Assembly: GCA_010094045.1 (NCBI GenBank)
Contig: ML986624.1
Span: 202,662-266,661 of the forward strand
Reading direction: 5' to 3'
Origin: Lojkania enalia
Lineage: Eukaryota > Ascomycota > Dothideomycetes > Pleosporales
Length of the DNA: 64,000 bases
In this document: positions 1 through 10,786 of the stretch, piece by piece
Layout of the letters: each line of letters begins with the position of its first letter
How positions within the stretch are numbered: the first letter of the stretch is position 1
The notes under the pieces: generated by a model
Seen by the model: only the letters and a program-made list of their open reading frames with translations
Database searches by the model: none
Told to the model about the DNA's origin: nothing
Program-made: the position numbers and the translations under genes

Positions 1-60
1 GATATCCAGCGTGATATCCGGCGTGATATCGACCGTGATATCGTACGTCGATATCTGATA
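1..60. repeat. Short tandem repeat with a GATATC core
   Basis: GATATC recurs at about 1, 13, 25, 37 and 50, i.e. every 12-13 bases, in a degenerate unit close to gatatccggcgt. The array starts at the window edge, so it may extend to the left. No function is assigned. Confidence 0.7.
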
Positions 61-606
61 CAGCTCTGCAGACTAGCCGAAAATCCCCATGACAATAATA
101 AGAAAGCATTTGGGCGTATATTAGGTTTTGGGTGATGCAATATTGGACACGAAGTGTAGGGACGGCGTGGTTATAAGCGTGGTCATTTAATGAATTGTTT
201 TGCTGACATTCTTATTTGCAGAAAGAGTACGTGAATGAGTATGAATATGGAACAGATTTATTCCGCTGTTTACAATATTGACGGGGCATACAAGGGGTGG
301 ATCTCTTCCGGGTGTCTCTATAGAAATTGGTGCTTCCAACCACTCCCAACGATAGACCTATACCTCTACCTAACCTATGAGTCACGCTATCATAAAAATA
401 TCATAATTTAACTAGACTTAGGAGATGCTCTAAAATGGAAAAGAAGATATTATATCCGCTAGGTATTCCCATTTACACCTACTAATTCTTTGAGAGTCCG
501 CGTACGATATAACCTCAAGTGAGTTAGAGAATTGTAGTATTGTAGTATCCCTAAGTAGACGTCGCCCTCTGTCATGATGTAATATCAGTACTGAGCCCTA
601 AAGAAG
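61..606. other. Intergenic, no gene seen
   Basis: AT-rich sequence with stops in all frames and no splice-supported coding stretch. Nothing specific is recognised. Confidence 0.5.
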
Positions 607-941
607 GCAAAAAGTGTCCGTATCCTCAATAATGGTCTGCAGGGGCACCTTCAGCTGATCATCCGGGAGTTTATCGTTCCGAAGAAGTTCTAAGGCCTTC
701 TAGATCTCATAATTTAAAGGCTCCTTGTGCGATTCTCGATCCAGCCAATATCCTTAAGTGCTAGCACATATTCTAGGTTCTTGTAGGTGATAGTTGAATC
801 AGGTATTTCCAGATTAAGCTCTCGATCGTGCTTAAGAAAATTCTCCTCCGTACAGGGCAAGACGAACGCCCCTGAGTCCCTTCACTCCTCATCGTGAGCG
901 TTTTTCGGACCGGCGATCGGGACAGCGTCGTTGGACTCCAT
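607..941 (-). pseudogene. Decayed coding remnant of unknown family
   Basis: Read on the minus strand, an ATG at 941 opens a short frame (begins MESNDAVPIAGPKNAHDEE) that stops at once in TGA. The DNA behind it keeps protein-like text, for example LNLEIPDSTITYKNLEYVLA and, in a different frame, KALELLRNDKLPDDQLKV followed by QTIIEDTDTF. These pieces are separated by a TGA, a TAA, a TAG and at least one frame change. I do not recognise the family. The alternative is chance reading of non-coding DNA, which I think less likely given two acidic, codon-like stretches in a row. Confidence 0.35.
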
Positions 942-1635
942 GATGGTACCTAGAAACTGGGAAGTTATAAAGTTCTGTGGGTAGGTCGGCATGGCGTTTC
1001 AACAACTAGCGAGTGCGAGGCCTTTTATAGAATTGTCAAGAGTGCGTTGTGGCTGACTGTGGGAGGTGCAGCAATGAATGTGTCTGGGAATGGCGGCGCA
1101 AGGTGTTGGGATATTGGAAATAGCGGCGATGATGAGATGGAGAGGGATCACTGTAGGTATTTTGGACGTAACTTCTTCGAAAGAAATGTTTTTCCGGAGT
1201 CGAAGGGGTACCGTGGTCCTTCATCAATAGTTTAGGTTGGAAAGCACCTTGAAGCAGGTATTCCTTGCTTAAAACCTCATGCTAAACGTATGAATCTTGC
1301 TACATAGCATGCAATATAAGGTTTTATATGGGGAGTGATATACTCCTAGGTGACTTTCTACTATACATGGCCGCAACGTGAGGTAGTTCAACACCTTGCG
1401 CGTGACAAGAAGCTTGCCTATCGTGATAGCGCTAGGGGCAACTGATTAGCCACCACTACTAATAACTATAGCTATTCAATATTCGATGCCTTCATCAAGT
1501 GAGAATATTGCTATCCATCACTATAGCATTTTGCGGCCTAGCGTGTCGCTTGAAACGCTAATGACGAGGAACATCGGTCCATAACGGAACGCTTCTTTGA
1601 ACGCACTGCCCAAATACTGCGATCCTGGAAATGAA
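942..1635. other. Intergenic, no gene seen
   Basis: Two short overlapping frames near 1036-1235 lie on opposite strands, lack homology that I can recognise and have no splice context. I treat the stretch as non-coding. Confidence 0.4.
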
Positions 1636-2060
1636 TCATTCCTGCTCATCATTCCAAGTTGCGATGGTGCTTATTGTCGCCAACAACTCAAGATCATCCA
1701 AAGCCGTGATGTCCACAGCCACTTGCAAGCCTTCTTTATGATGAATTGTGATATTCAGCGACACGGTTTCCAAGCTGGTTTTGGAGTGCTCGAGGGCTGC
1801 GCTGAACAAGTCTACCATCGCACGTCCTCAATTTTCCTCGTCACGACTAACACAGCCATGAACGTCAACGATGTTGACTTCAGTCTTGCCATGTAGTGAG
1901 TCTCTTGCTAGAGGCTCGGGTGCGGGAGCCGAGCTTCACGTTACACTCGTGGAAACCAAGTTCCGATTGTCCAAGCTTCGTGCTCATACTGGCAAATCGG
2001 CACTCCGCACATTCATATCTCACATCAACGGTCATCCGAACCGAATAGGTGCCCAGCTCT
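1636..2060 (-). pseudogene. Possible decayed gene, unknown family
   Basis: On the minus strand one frame runs from about 2060 through YSVRMTVDVRYECAEC and LGQSELGFHECNVKLG. It then shifts by one base into KTEVNIVDVHGCVSRDEEN, meets TGA, and continues in that frame through LFSAALEHSKTSLETVSLN to a terminal WNDEQE and stop. The text is protein-like over about 140 codons, but the frame change and the TGA break it. It lies directly 3' of the DUF7703 gene on the same strand. The break could hide a small unusual intron, so pseudogene is the likelier call rather than a certain one. Confidence 0.3.
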
Positions 2061-3446
2061 TCACCCAATATTATGCTTATCCATTTCCTCTTCTATCCAA
2101 CTATTCCGATCCCTCCTCGTGCCCGTCCTCCTCCATCCGTCCCTGCTCTCAGCCCTACTAAGTCCTTCGCCTCTTTCTAGCTTTGCAAACTCCGCGTGTG
2201 TGACGTCAGAGTTTAATTGAGTCGGATCCACGAAATCTGGGAACTGCTGCTGGAGACTGCCGATTCTTCCATTTGCAGTGCATCCATTTGCACTTCCATT
2301 TCGCGCCGTGAGACTCCCATTGCAACCACTACTGCTTCTATCGCGTCCACTGGCTGTTTCGGACTTGCTATTTTCGAGGGTCAAGCCAGTGAAGGCTATT
2401 CTCTGTTCGTGTTCGCCAGAGCCCGATTTGGCCCGAACAAGCTGCACGAGTTTGCCCAGAACAGCGAATTCGAGTTTGAGCTTGATCGAGTAGACGACAC
2501 CTTTGAGAGTTGTCTCGATGATGTACAAGTTCGCGAACTCGACACCTAGGAGTGCACAGTCCATCATAATGATTATAACATTGATCGCAAGGAGCTGATA
2601 CATTGTCTTTCTGACCTCTCGAGCACTGAGATGGCCATCCGGGCCTCCTTCAAAATTTCCGATATCATCTGGTGTGGATGCAGAGAGCTTAAGTAATCGA
2701 ATAGTTTCCTTGATATATATAGCTGAGAGTATGACCTCTTGTATGAAGAACATTACCATTTGGATTTTTTCCATGATGTTATAGCCGTGGACAAAATGCA
2801 TCAGCGTCCTATGATCGAGGTCGGTCGAGTTAGAGCCGAACGTTAGGACGGTGGTAATAGAGTGCAGTAGTATGGCGTCAATGATAATCATGTAGAGAGT
2901 GCATCTTAAAATCCGTGTAGAATTTGTAATAAGGTGGAGTCGCGACCAGAGTACAACCGATTGACCTATGTTTGGCGTATGTCAGATATTTGTCTGTTGA
3001 GCCGGTCCTGGGAAGGAGAAATACCAGTAATCATCATGTACCATCCCACGGTCAGAAGAACAACAGCTAGATATCCTATACTATCATTCGGTTCGAGCAA
3101 TTGAAAGAACTTGATTAGGAACCCGAGCCCATATGGTAGAATCCCGAGACCGGCAATTATCAAGCTCCAGAAGTACAAACCACTATATCTTTGGAAGGTG
3201 ACGAAGATCAAGACAAGAAGTTCTAACGCATTGTAGAGTGAAAGACCGATCAAGAATCCCATGATAATCTTCAAGCTAAGCGAGTCGCCCGTGTACCCTT
3301 GGGAAAGAAAGTCAGTCAAGCGTTAACTGATACGCGATTGAGCAATAGATACCTCCAGTAATTCCAGCGCCCGGAGAGTTGATGGAACCTTGCGCGGGAG
3401 TCGATTGCGCAGCTTGCGCTAGCGAGGTGGGTGTTGCAGTCTCCAT
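2061..3446 (-). CDS. DUF7703-type integral membrane protein
   Basis: Three exons on the minus strand: 3353-3446, 3025-3297 and 2061-2965, with introns of 55 and 59 nt (donors GTATCT and GTATTT). The protein is about 423 residues. A short N-terminal tail (METATPTSLAQ...) leads into roughly seven hydrophobic segments, including FLIGLSLYNALELLVLIFV, YLAVVLLTVGWYMMI and AINVIIIMMDCALLGVEF. The joining motif GQSVVLWSRLHL, typical of fungal DUF7703 proteins, is formed exactly across the second splice. The C-terminal 110 residues are a charged, Ser- and Gly-rich cytoplasmic tail. The family resembles rhodopsin-like fungal membrane proteins, but its function is not known to me. The start is the first ATG in a good frame; the final exon boundary is the least certain part. 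Confidence 0.8.
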
Positions 3447-3470
3447 TTCGAGTCATAGAATCGGGTTCAT

Positions 3471-3508
3471 CCGAATGGGTCCGAATGGGTCCGAATGGGT
3501 CCGAATGG
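3471..3508. repeat. Four tandem copies of a 10-bp unit
   Basis: The decamer ccgaatgggt occurs three times perfectly from 3471 and a fourth time with changes in its last two bases. It sits 25 bases upstream of the DUF7703 start codon, probably in its 5' leader or promoter. Confidence 0.9.
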
Positions 3509-3510
3509 TG

Positions 3511-4577
3511 AAGGGTTGAGTCCGTCGAGTCGCGATTCTTGGGTCGAAATCTTATCCCGCCACCACTCGAGCTCTGTTAGAACTCGCGACCTGCTGAGTG
3601 GCCGCGAGAAGGGCGTCGTTAACTCAGCTCTACCAGGGAACTGGGCCTTGTTTTGGTTGGGGACAGAAGTGGAGAATTTTCACTTCTAAGCTTCCAGACG
3701 GTGTAGCCGACTAGTGAGCTAGATCGCACCAGCGGACCCAAGCATTGGATTCCTAGCGCACGCTCATCAAGTTTGGCGGCCTTAATGACGTCTCTCGTTC
3801 TCCACTGGCCAAGATGGAATCCGGGGTAGGAGTGTAGATCCCATCGGCCGTCGGCCCATCACCCCGGGTTACTATTTTAGGCATATCACGCAACGCGTAT
3901 CAGCACTACATCTACCATTAACCCATTACAACCGTGACTCTGCCAGCAAGACTAATAAAAGGTTCCCAAAGAGCATTCAAAATTCAATGGGAACAATAAC
4001 GACAATGTCTTAGCTTGCGCAGTCGAAACTCAATTCGCAGAATGCAGCCCCAGTTTAGAAATTGCATCGGGAGAACTCATTTCCTTTCGGCAAAAGAAAT
4101 CCGGGTTACGCCTGTCCCGTCAAGCAAGTGCTGTTCCTTTCTCAGCGCCAGCTAACGTTAGGTGACTAATTGGACCTTTTCATCCTGTGCTGTCGTCGAT
4201 CCAGCTCATTTGGATTGTGCTGTTCTTATCTTGCTAGAGAAGGTATGTATTCAAGATTAATCCATCAGGATTATTGGGCCGGGTAGCAGAAAGTGCGGCA
4301 ATAGAAGCATTCAGTGATATGCTGTTCGAGAATGTGTCTAAACTTGGCAAGCCCAAGATTCAATCGCGTTGATCAATTCGGTGAATTATTTTAGAACTTA
4401 CCGTTCGCCCAAACCTTTGAAGATTGTGGGTCATCTCCGTAGAGCAAATAGTAGCCATTCTCTTCTTGATAAAATACACTTATCGATGTCAAATTATTTT
4501 TCATAGGTACTATGGTCAATTTCGTTCTATTGACCGGTTGAGTTGTTGTCAGTACATCTATTTCCTCGTGTCGTAAA
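3511..4577. other. Intergenic stretch containing a tRNA-like fragment
   Basis: No gene is seen. On the minus strand at about 3580-3656 there is a pol III-like arrangement: an A-box-like TGGTAGAGCTGAG and, about 45 bases on, a B-box-like GAGTTCTAAC. The T-arm and acceptor stem do not pair, so this is not an intact tRNA gene; a tRNA-derived repeat fragment is possible. Confidence 0.3.
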
Positions 4578-5207
4578 GTGGCTCCTTCCTCGACTAAAGA
4601 CGTTTTCTTCGCACTATCAAAGCTTCTGAAAATGTCAAAATTCTCCGCTTTTACGATGGCTCTTTACACCACACGAAACGTCAGGCTTTATCAAGCCAAA
4701 TGTCTTGAGCGTTATCCGTCGAATTCATTTGGTCCCCCTGAATTGCTGAATCCCGACTCACTTCTTGAGTTACACCAGATGCGGATCATCGAAAAGAATC
4801 ATATTCAACATCAGAATGATACGCGCTGTGTGCAGCTTGACCCCTAAGGACACACCGACAAATTGGGGAACAAGATTAACGGCCTTGATGGAAAGGCGGA
4901 TAATTTGCGCGAAGTCATACGTTCCGACATAGACACTATAGATACCAAGATGCAAGCCCTGCGAAAAGATTTTAACGACCAGCAAACTGTCCTAGACACC
5001 AGAACAGGCAATATTCACTATGTTGTTATAACACTTAGCGCGACGGTAGCCTGGAAAACATGTGGCGGCCTGATATTTATTATTACTAGTTTGTTTGTTT
5101 TCGGGACTTCTGCTTGGTACCGCTTCAGTAATATCCAGACATTGCTAAGTCTTCATCGAACTGACAAAAATCCAATTCCCCGATTGTATCAAGGATTTCG
5201 GCCATAA
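4578..5207 (+). pseudogene. Broken single-pass membrane protein gene
   Basis: One reading frame is open over this stretch apart from a single TAA at 4845-4847. Downstream of the stop the frame reads GNKINGLDGKADNLREVIRS and TKMQALRKDFNDQQ, a heptad-like hydrophilic region, followed by one clear transmembrane segment (CGGLIFIITSLFVFGTSAW) and a short tail. The upstream 89 codons have no ATG at a convincing position, so an upstream exon is missing or lost. I do not recognise the family. Alternatives are that the TAA lies in an unrecognised intron, or that only the second half is coding. Confidence 0.35.
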
Positions 5208-5846
5208 CCTGGAGAATTGAATCCAGAAATGGAAGTCTTGATTCTTTGGTTCAGTTTGGTATGCATCAAGTAGATATGGCATAACAATGAAATAGTAATT
5301 TCAATGATGCTTCTTTGTGTTTATGCATGGGTGGAAGCTATCAAAACTCTGGCAACTTACGCTCCATTATCGAGCTTCCAATATCAAAGACTACTATCTA
5401 GGCACCAATGGCTTGTTCTAGTATTAGCGTCATTTATCCTGCTTTCCGATACTTCCTAGTTTCGGCCTCTTGTGAGCCGCAGCTACCTTCTACTAAGCCG
5501 ACACGTAGGACCCATAAACGGAGGTGTTGTACCGTCTCGAGTTGGTCTTCTATCCGATCACACAGAAAGTCGGAAACAAGCCTCAATAGTATGGTCGGAA
5601 GTACGTGGAGAAAGGGATCGAGTATATTGGCGACGTGAATCCCACACTGGAAAGTATCTAAGCCGCGATAGGCCATTGGAGTCTTTGCACACCCATCTCC
5701 AAAACAAACAGATCACATCTACATCATTATATCTCTTCTAGTAGTCATCTATGTACTCGCCATATCTATGATTAATCAATTCTACACCATATTCCGCACT
5801 TCATCCAAACACCAATTCCGCCCAGTGCCCACCAACTCCTCTTCGA
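5208..5846. other. Intergenic, unresolved short frames
   Basis: Overlapping frames of 76-89 codons occur on both strands around 5408-5741. None has a recognisable motif or a supporting splice site, so I call none of them a gene. Confidence 0.4.
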
Positions 5847-6797
5847 CTAATTAGGTACCTCGGGCGCCGGTTCCTTCTCGCCCTCAACTTTAGGCGGGAA
5901 GTCTGTAGACAAGATGCGAAAAATACCCTTTTCGCTCCTCCCCATACCTCCCCCTTTTTCCGCTGTCTCTTCCCACTCTTTCAACAACAAAAACCCCTTC
6001 CCATCTACACCCTCCCTTTTCCTCCGACTCTCTTCAATAACTTCCTTATCATAATCAAAGATGCGCCAATCGGCGTTGAAGAACCGTCGATTGCATACAC
6101 CGGCGCGCAAGAAGTCGGAGTGAGATACAACGGCAATAGCCTTTTCGGGACGGGAATAAAGAGACTGAAGACAGTTTTGGCCACGTGCTAGGATAGCGCG
6201 TTTGGTGAAGGCATAGGGATTTGTGTGGATGGATGTTGTTTTGTCGGGGTACAAAGGGTCTAGAAGTGAGAAGTCGAATTGGGGGAATTCGGATTGGATG
6301 GTGGGGATTGGGGACCCGGTGTCACATGGTTTGTCGGCGTTTTCTGATTTTCACGTTAGCGGCGTTTTATGAGACGATTGGGAACAGACGGAAGAGAAAT
6401 AGCTAAGATGGTGACGGCAAAGGTTTAGACATTCCAATAAGAGAAGAATTGATAAGAAAGAAGGATGAAAGAACGGACGTTGGCATAGGACATGGAAATA
6501 GGACTTGGTGAATATCGAATGAAACTGACCCTGCCACCCTGCATCTGGTAGCACCTTGACCTTCTTCTCATTGATGAGCCAATCCAGTCCCAACACCGCA
6601 GTCTGCAGGGTGCGCCGCATAGGGCTGACGACAATAAGTTCCACCTCATCCGCGATCTTCGTGTTTCTCAAACTGTCCTGCAGTTCTGCGCATTGTTGTT
6701 TGCCTAGGTCGGAAAGCGGCGGGTCATGAAGAGACCAGTCGGAAGAAATATTGTGCATTGCCTGTGCATGACGGATTAAGAGGAGGGTAGGTGGCAT
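5847..6797 (-). CDS. Histidine phosphatase (phosphoglycerate mutase-like)
   Basis: Two exons, 6530-6797 and 5847-6343, separated by a 186-nt intron with a GTCAGT donor; the product is 254 residues. The start MPPTLLLIRHAQAMHN carries the family's RHA signature (RHG/RHA, whose His becomes phosphorylated). The second conserved Arg is in SPMRRTLQTA, and the second catalytic His is in VVSHSDFLR near residue 155. Length and motif order fit the small fungal histidine phosphatase family, which removes phosphate from small metabolites; the actual substrate cannot be read from sequence. The C-terminus is charged and probably disordered. No signal peptide is seen, so it is likely cytosolic. Confidence 0.85.
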
Positions 6798-7084
6798 TGG
6801 AGATATTGTATGGAATTTATTTGGTCGAAGAGTCAGGTACGATTGGGTTTTACGTACGATATGGTCGTTCCTTTTCAGTGTGGTGGGGCTATGACGCTTG
6901 AATGTCAAGGACGAAGGTGCATCACTATGTGATAGGCTCCAACGCACGCAAATTATGGTCACCTTCACGCTTGCCCAGCACAACAGACTGTTTGAGGTTC
7001 ATGATACTCCTATAAAGACCATCATTTTCAGATGTAACCATCTATGCTCCACTAGCTCCTGGCATATAGTACATAGACATGATT

Positions 7085-8190
7085 CTACTCCTCCATCTTC
7101 TCTTCTTCCTCATCATCGTCCTCACCCTCCAATGCCTTCTTTGCCAGCCGCTCGGCTTCCTCTTTCAATTCCTTTGGCACTTCCTCGTGCCTGCCCTTAG
7201 TTGGTCCATCAAGGGAGCTGATCCAGGTCAGTTCCAACTCGAATTCCTTGTCTTTATTGTCGTCGTGTGCTACATAGATTATGCGTGCGGCCTCTTTGAC
7301 GCCCTCTTCAAGCGACAGTTGGCCATCAGCGAGGTTGAGCTTCTCTAGTTCGGATTTTGCAATTTGCCTGCCCTTGCCCGTTGCTGCTCCGTAATAACCC
7401 TGAATGTCAATTAGCCGCAAACCTATAATGATATGTATTCATCATACCCAGTATAGGCCACTTGGCTCGATCATATATAGAGATGGACCGCTGTGCTTTG
7501 CGCCGTCCTTCTTGCCTCCGGCACCAACCTTCGGTCCTGAGCCGACCTGTCCATCTACGGGTAGTTCGGCCTCGGAATCCCATCCTCCTATGATGGCAGT
7601 CACACCGAATGGCCGTACGCTAGAGTATAGAGTATATGCTTGAACATAGCTTCCCATGCGGTTTGCAAGTGCGGATGTAGGGATAGGGGCCTTGTACAGC
7701 TGGCGCCATTGCGCTGCTTCGTCGCGGGCTCGAGATACGAAGTGGCGGCCATCGGGAAGGAGGCCTGAAGATACCTACGTATTTCCTGTTAGACTTTATT
7801 TACACAATTTACGACGATATGAACGAACGGCACCTTGGTTTGAGGAAAGTGCTTACCACGCCGATATTCCTATCCACTGTTGCTATCCGCTTGTTCGCCC
7901 CGGGCTTAAGCAGCTTGCTAGTGACGAGCTTCTCCAGCGCGAGGACAATGCCATCTTTGCACCTTATTCCCACGGCTGTGCCTCCGTTCTCTACCGCCTT
8001 GACTGCGTATTCGACCTTGCTCCGTCAGCAACTGCATCACAAAGGTTGACGGGAACAAAACCGTACTTGAAAATTCCGGCCATCGGGAGAGAAGACGGAG
8101 TTGGACAGGTCATAGCCTGTGCCTATTGAAGTCTGTGTAGAGTCTGTTAGTTTTGTGGCGACTACAACCACTATAATGGAGGCTTACCAT
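7085..8190 (-). CDS. PRE10: 20S proteasome subunit alpha-7 (PRE10/PSMA3)
   Basis: Five exons: 8188-8190, 8067-8132, 7857-8015, 7448-7774 and 7085-7399; the product is 289 residues. It begins MTSIGTGYDLSNSVFSPDGR, the usual N-terminal helix of alpha subunits, and continues FQVEYAVKAVENGGTAVGIR. The body contains KRIATVDRNIGV, SGLLPDGRHFVSRARDEA and GYYGAATGKGRQ. The very acidic C-terminal tail (EGEDDDEEEEKMEE) is characteristic of alpha-7, alongside the usual subunit length. Alpha subunits are non-catalytic and form the outer gated ring of the 20S core. The first coding exon is only the ATG; the 55-nt intron after it has a GTAAGC donor. The window also holds proteasome gene PUP3 about 3.6 kb away. 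Confidence 0.95.
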
Positions 8191-9385
8191 GGTGTTGGTG
8201 GGCCGCAGGAAGCAAGAGCAGAGTTGGAGAGGAAGCGTTCCTAGGTAGAAAAGACCGAAGTAGGAATTATAGGCGTGAATTGGGGGAGATTAGCGGTGTT
8301 GGTGGAGCTCTGTGTATGCGCGGTCAACTCGTAGCCTGGAGCTGTCCGAGCTATGGCGCTACATAAGGTTACGGCTTAGCGCAAGGCTGCGGTCTTGGCA
8401 TGGATATTGAAGCCTCTACTCTGAGGTACTAACATCACCAACATTCTGCGAATACATACGGGAAGCACTCTGTGCCGACTTTACTGTTGGAGCCTCTTCC
8501 CCTGGCTATTAAACACAATTTCGCTGAATCCCAAAGTGAACTGGGTTCTCTTTGCGCCCGGCCCCGCGACTTCTCCCGACATTAGACGCTCCAATCGTCG
8601 GAGCCCTGCTCTCGAAGGCGCATCCGCCAATACAGATTGATGAGTTGTCGAACATAATTTGCAAAGGTCAGCCCTCGTCTATTGGCTCTTTGGGCACTAG
8701 CGGGACATTTTATGTTTCAGGTCTTCAGTGAGTGGACGAAGCGGCCACCTCATCCCGCTTTTTTCTGTGCTCGAACCCCCCATCGGCACGCATGACCCAA
8801 TCTGGTTTTGCTACATAAAAGGAACAACGCACCCACTCTACCACTCTTGCACCTCGACAACACCCTTATCCCGCCGGCTTTGTTGACGCGCCTTCGTGAT
8901 CGCTCTCTCTTTATCTCGCTGCCTGTATAGCCCGCAACTGCACAAAAAAGCCTTTGGAAGGCGTCAGGAGCGCCTGACGCGACGCGCCAAAGGAGCTCAT
9001 CCACCAAGGACTCTTTATAAGACTGCGGACTTTAAAGGCTACCGTTCACACGAGCTGGTCCGAAAAGACATTCATCGCTCTTGATCTGAGCTATACTTAT
9101 ATTCACGGCTAACGCACAGCCTCTGACCCCACTGCTGTCTATTCACGAGACAGCGCGGAGAACCTTATTGATACCGAGTCTTATGCAGCCACTCCTCATC
9201 CACTATTGCAATATCTGCACTTACAACACCACTGTGCCTTTTACAGCTTCCGTCTTCTCCCAGAACAATACCTGTTCCCACGTAAGCCCCTTGATCTCTC
9301 CCATCTCATGATACTAACGATTACGTCATAGTGTGGTGCTGTATCAACAGGAATAAATATTCGTGGCAAGAAAGAGGAGGTAAAC
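8191..9385. other. Divergent promoter region of PRE10 and the 9386 gene
   Basis: No coding gene is seen in this stretch. A well-formed intron (9282-9331, donor GTAAGC, branch TACTAAC, acceptor TAG) lies in what is probably the 5' leader of the downstream gene. Confidence 0.45.
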
Positions 9386-10294
9386 ATGCAGCAAGAAGAG
9401 CTCGCACGGCTGTTCTCAGCCCGTATGAATCTCTCCCAACCCCCGCCCCAACCCATCCAGTCCCCCCCTCAACCTGAGCAGCAGGTCTTCGCAGAACCGC
9501 CAGTGCAACAACAGGAACAGGAAAAACCATCCATATCTCAGCCAATTACGTATATCTCTCAGCACTATACTCATACGCACCATGTTGTCCCCATTCGCCA
9601 CATCCCACAACAAGCGGAGAAGACTCACATTGATGCATCACAGCTTGAAGCTATTCTGCGGCGAAACAGCATCGATCCCTCCCTCCTCTTCCCTTCTCAG
9701 ATTGACCTGTTCCAGAACGCAGACGATGATCAACGCCTCCGCTTACTCGAGCTCTGGCGAATATCGCCGCCGCAATGTAGACAAGGATATCCAAATAGTG
9801 TAGATTACAATACGTCGAGGCAGTTGTATGACTGGCCGCCGACGAGCTTGGCTCAGGAAGAAGCAATGGCAAAGCTGAGATACGAAAAGATGTTAGAAGA
9901 GAAAGCTCAAATCGAAGAGATTCGCAAGTATGACCAAAAACTAGATGAGAGCATGGACAATGACATGGATTCTGTAGCTGTGCAGGCGACGCGTGATCTC
10001 CTCACGTCATCCCCTGACACCAAAAATGCAGAGCCTTACATTGTCTCGGGATATGATATGTTGGCGCGAAGGGAGTACGAAGAATCAGCTCGTACCGCCG
10101 CAAATCATCTTCGGGAATCGACTAAGTACAACCAAGCGACGGATCCTGTGTACAACCACACTAGCAGAAATGGAGGACTTTGGGAAAAGAATATAGGAAG
10201 CATCTTGGACATGGAGAATCAGTATGGTGCATTTGCTCAAGAACGGGACCATGACGCGCATCCTATCTATGCGGATGAAGAAATGATCATGTGA
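9386..10294 (+). CDS. Unknown protein with Gln/Pro-rich N-terminus
   Basis: A single uninterrupted 302-codon frame starting with ATG in a good context (taaacATGCAG). The first 45 residues or so are rich in Gln and Pro. A more ordered part follows (IDPSLLFPSQIDLFQNADDD then LRLLELWRISPP), and residues 150-190 form a charged helical region with many Glu and Lys. No catalytic motif, signal peptide or membrane segment is visible and I do not recognise the family. A probable leader intron at 9282-9331 upstream supports real transcription. Codon use and an absence of stops over 0.9 kb support a genuine gene. Confidence 0.7.
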   Translation: MQQEELARLFSARMNLSQPPPQPIQSPPQPEQQVFAEPPVQQQEQEKPSISQPITYISQHYTHTHHVVPIRHIPQQAEKTHIDASQLEAILRRNSIDPSLLFPSQIDLFQNADDDQRLRLLELWRISPPQCRQGYPNSVDYNTSRQLYDWPPTSLAQEEAMAKLRYEKMLEEKAQIEEIRKYDQKLDESMDNDMDSVAVQATRDLLTSSPDTKNAEPYIVSGYDMLARREYEESARTAANHLRESTKYNQATDPVYNHTSRNGGLWEKNIGSILDMENQYGAFAQERDHDAHPIYADEEMIM

Positions 10295-10786
10295 GGCGTA
10301 GCATCAAATGGCGTCTGCACGGGTTTCCGCAATACCTACGTCTGATTTCCTCTTAAGGCTGTTGGGTCTAGCCTGTATGTGGATACGTCCATATTGACGC
10401 ATTTTTCTTTGTTCATCGTTGTGGAGGAAAGGTAATACAGCGGCATATGGTCAGGTACAGAGAGTTGTCTTATATTACGGTGCATTGCGGTCTTTTGCAT
10501 GTTCCACTAAGAGCGAGCATGGAGGATGATTTTATTTTGTACATGGCTCAGTCGAATACCCCACACATTGTAGCTCGCCACTCTGTTTCTAGATCATAAA
10601 GCAACTCGTCGTCGAGCACTTTATCCCTAAAATCTTATACAGATTTCGTTGCGAACGGTTGTGTTATTACATTTGATTTAGATGCCGAAACTCTAAGCTA
10701 CATGCATATTCCATGTAGAACTATAGTCTCCCAGTATTGATATGAGACTAAAAAAAAGGGTATATCTTCTCGCCCTTACATAGACA
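10295..10786. other. Convergent intergenic region, no gene seen
   Basis: AT-rich 3' flanks of the 9386 gene and the mL59 gene, which point towards each other. Several short A/T runs could serve as polyadenylation signals, but none is decisive. Confidence 0.5.

Noticed and set aside
9282..9331. Intron before the 9386 gene as a coding intron
   Set aside because: No in-frame upstream ATG leads into it, so it is more likely in the 5' leader.
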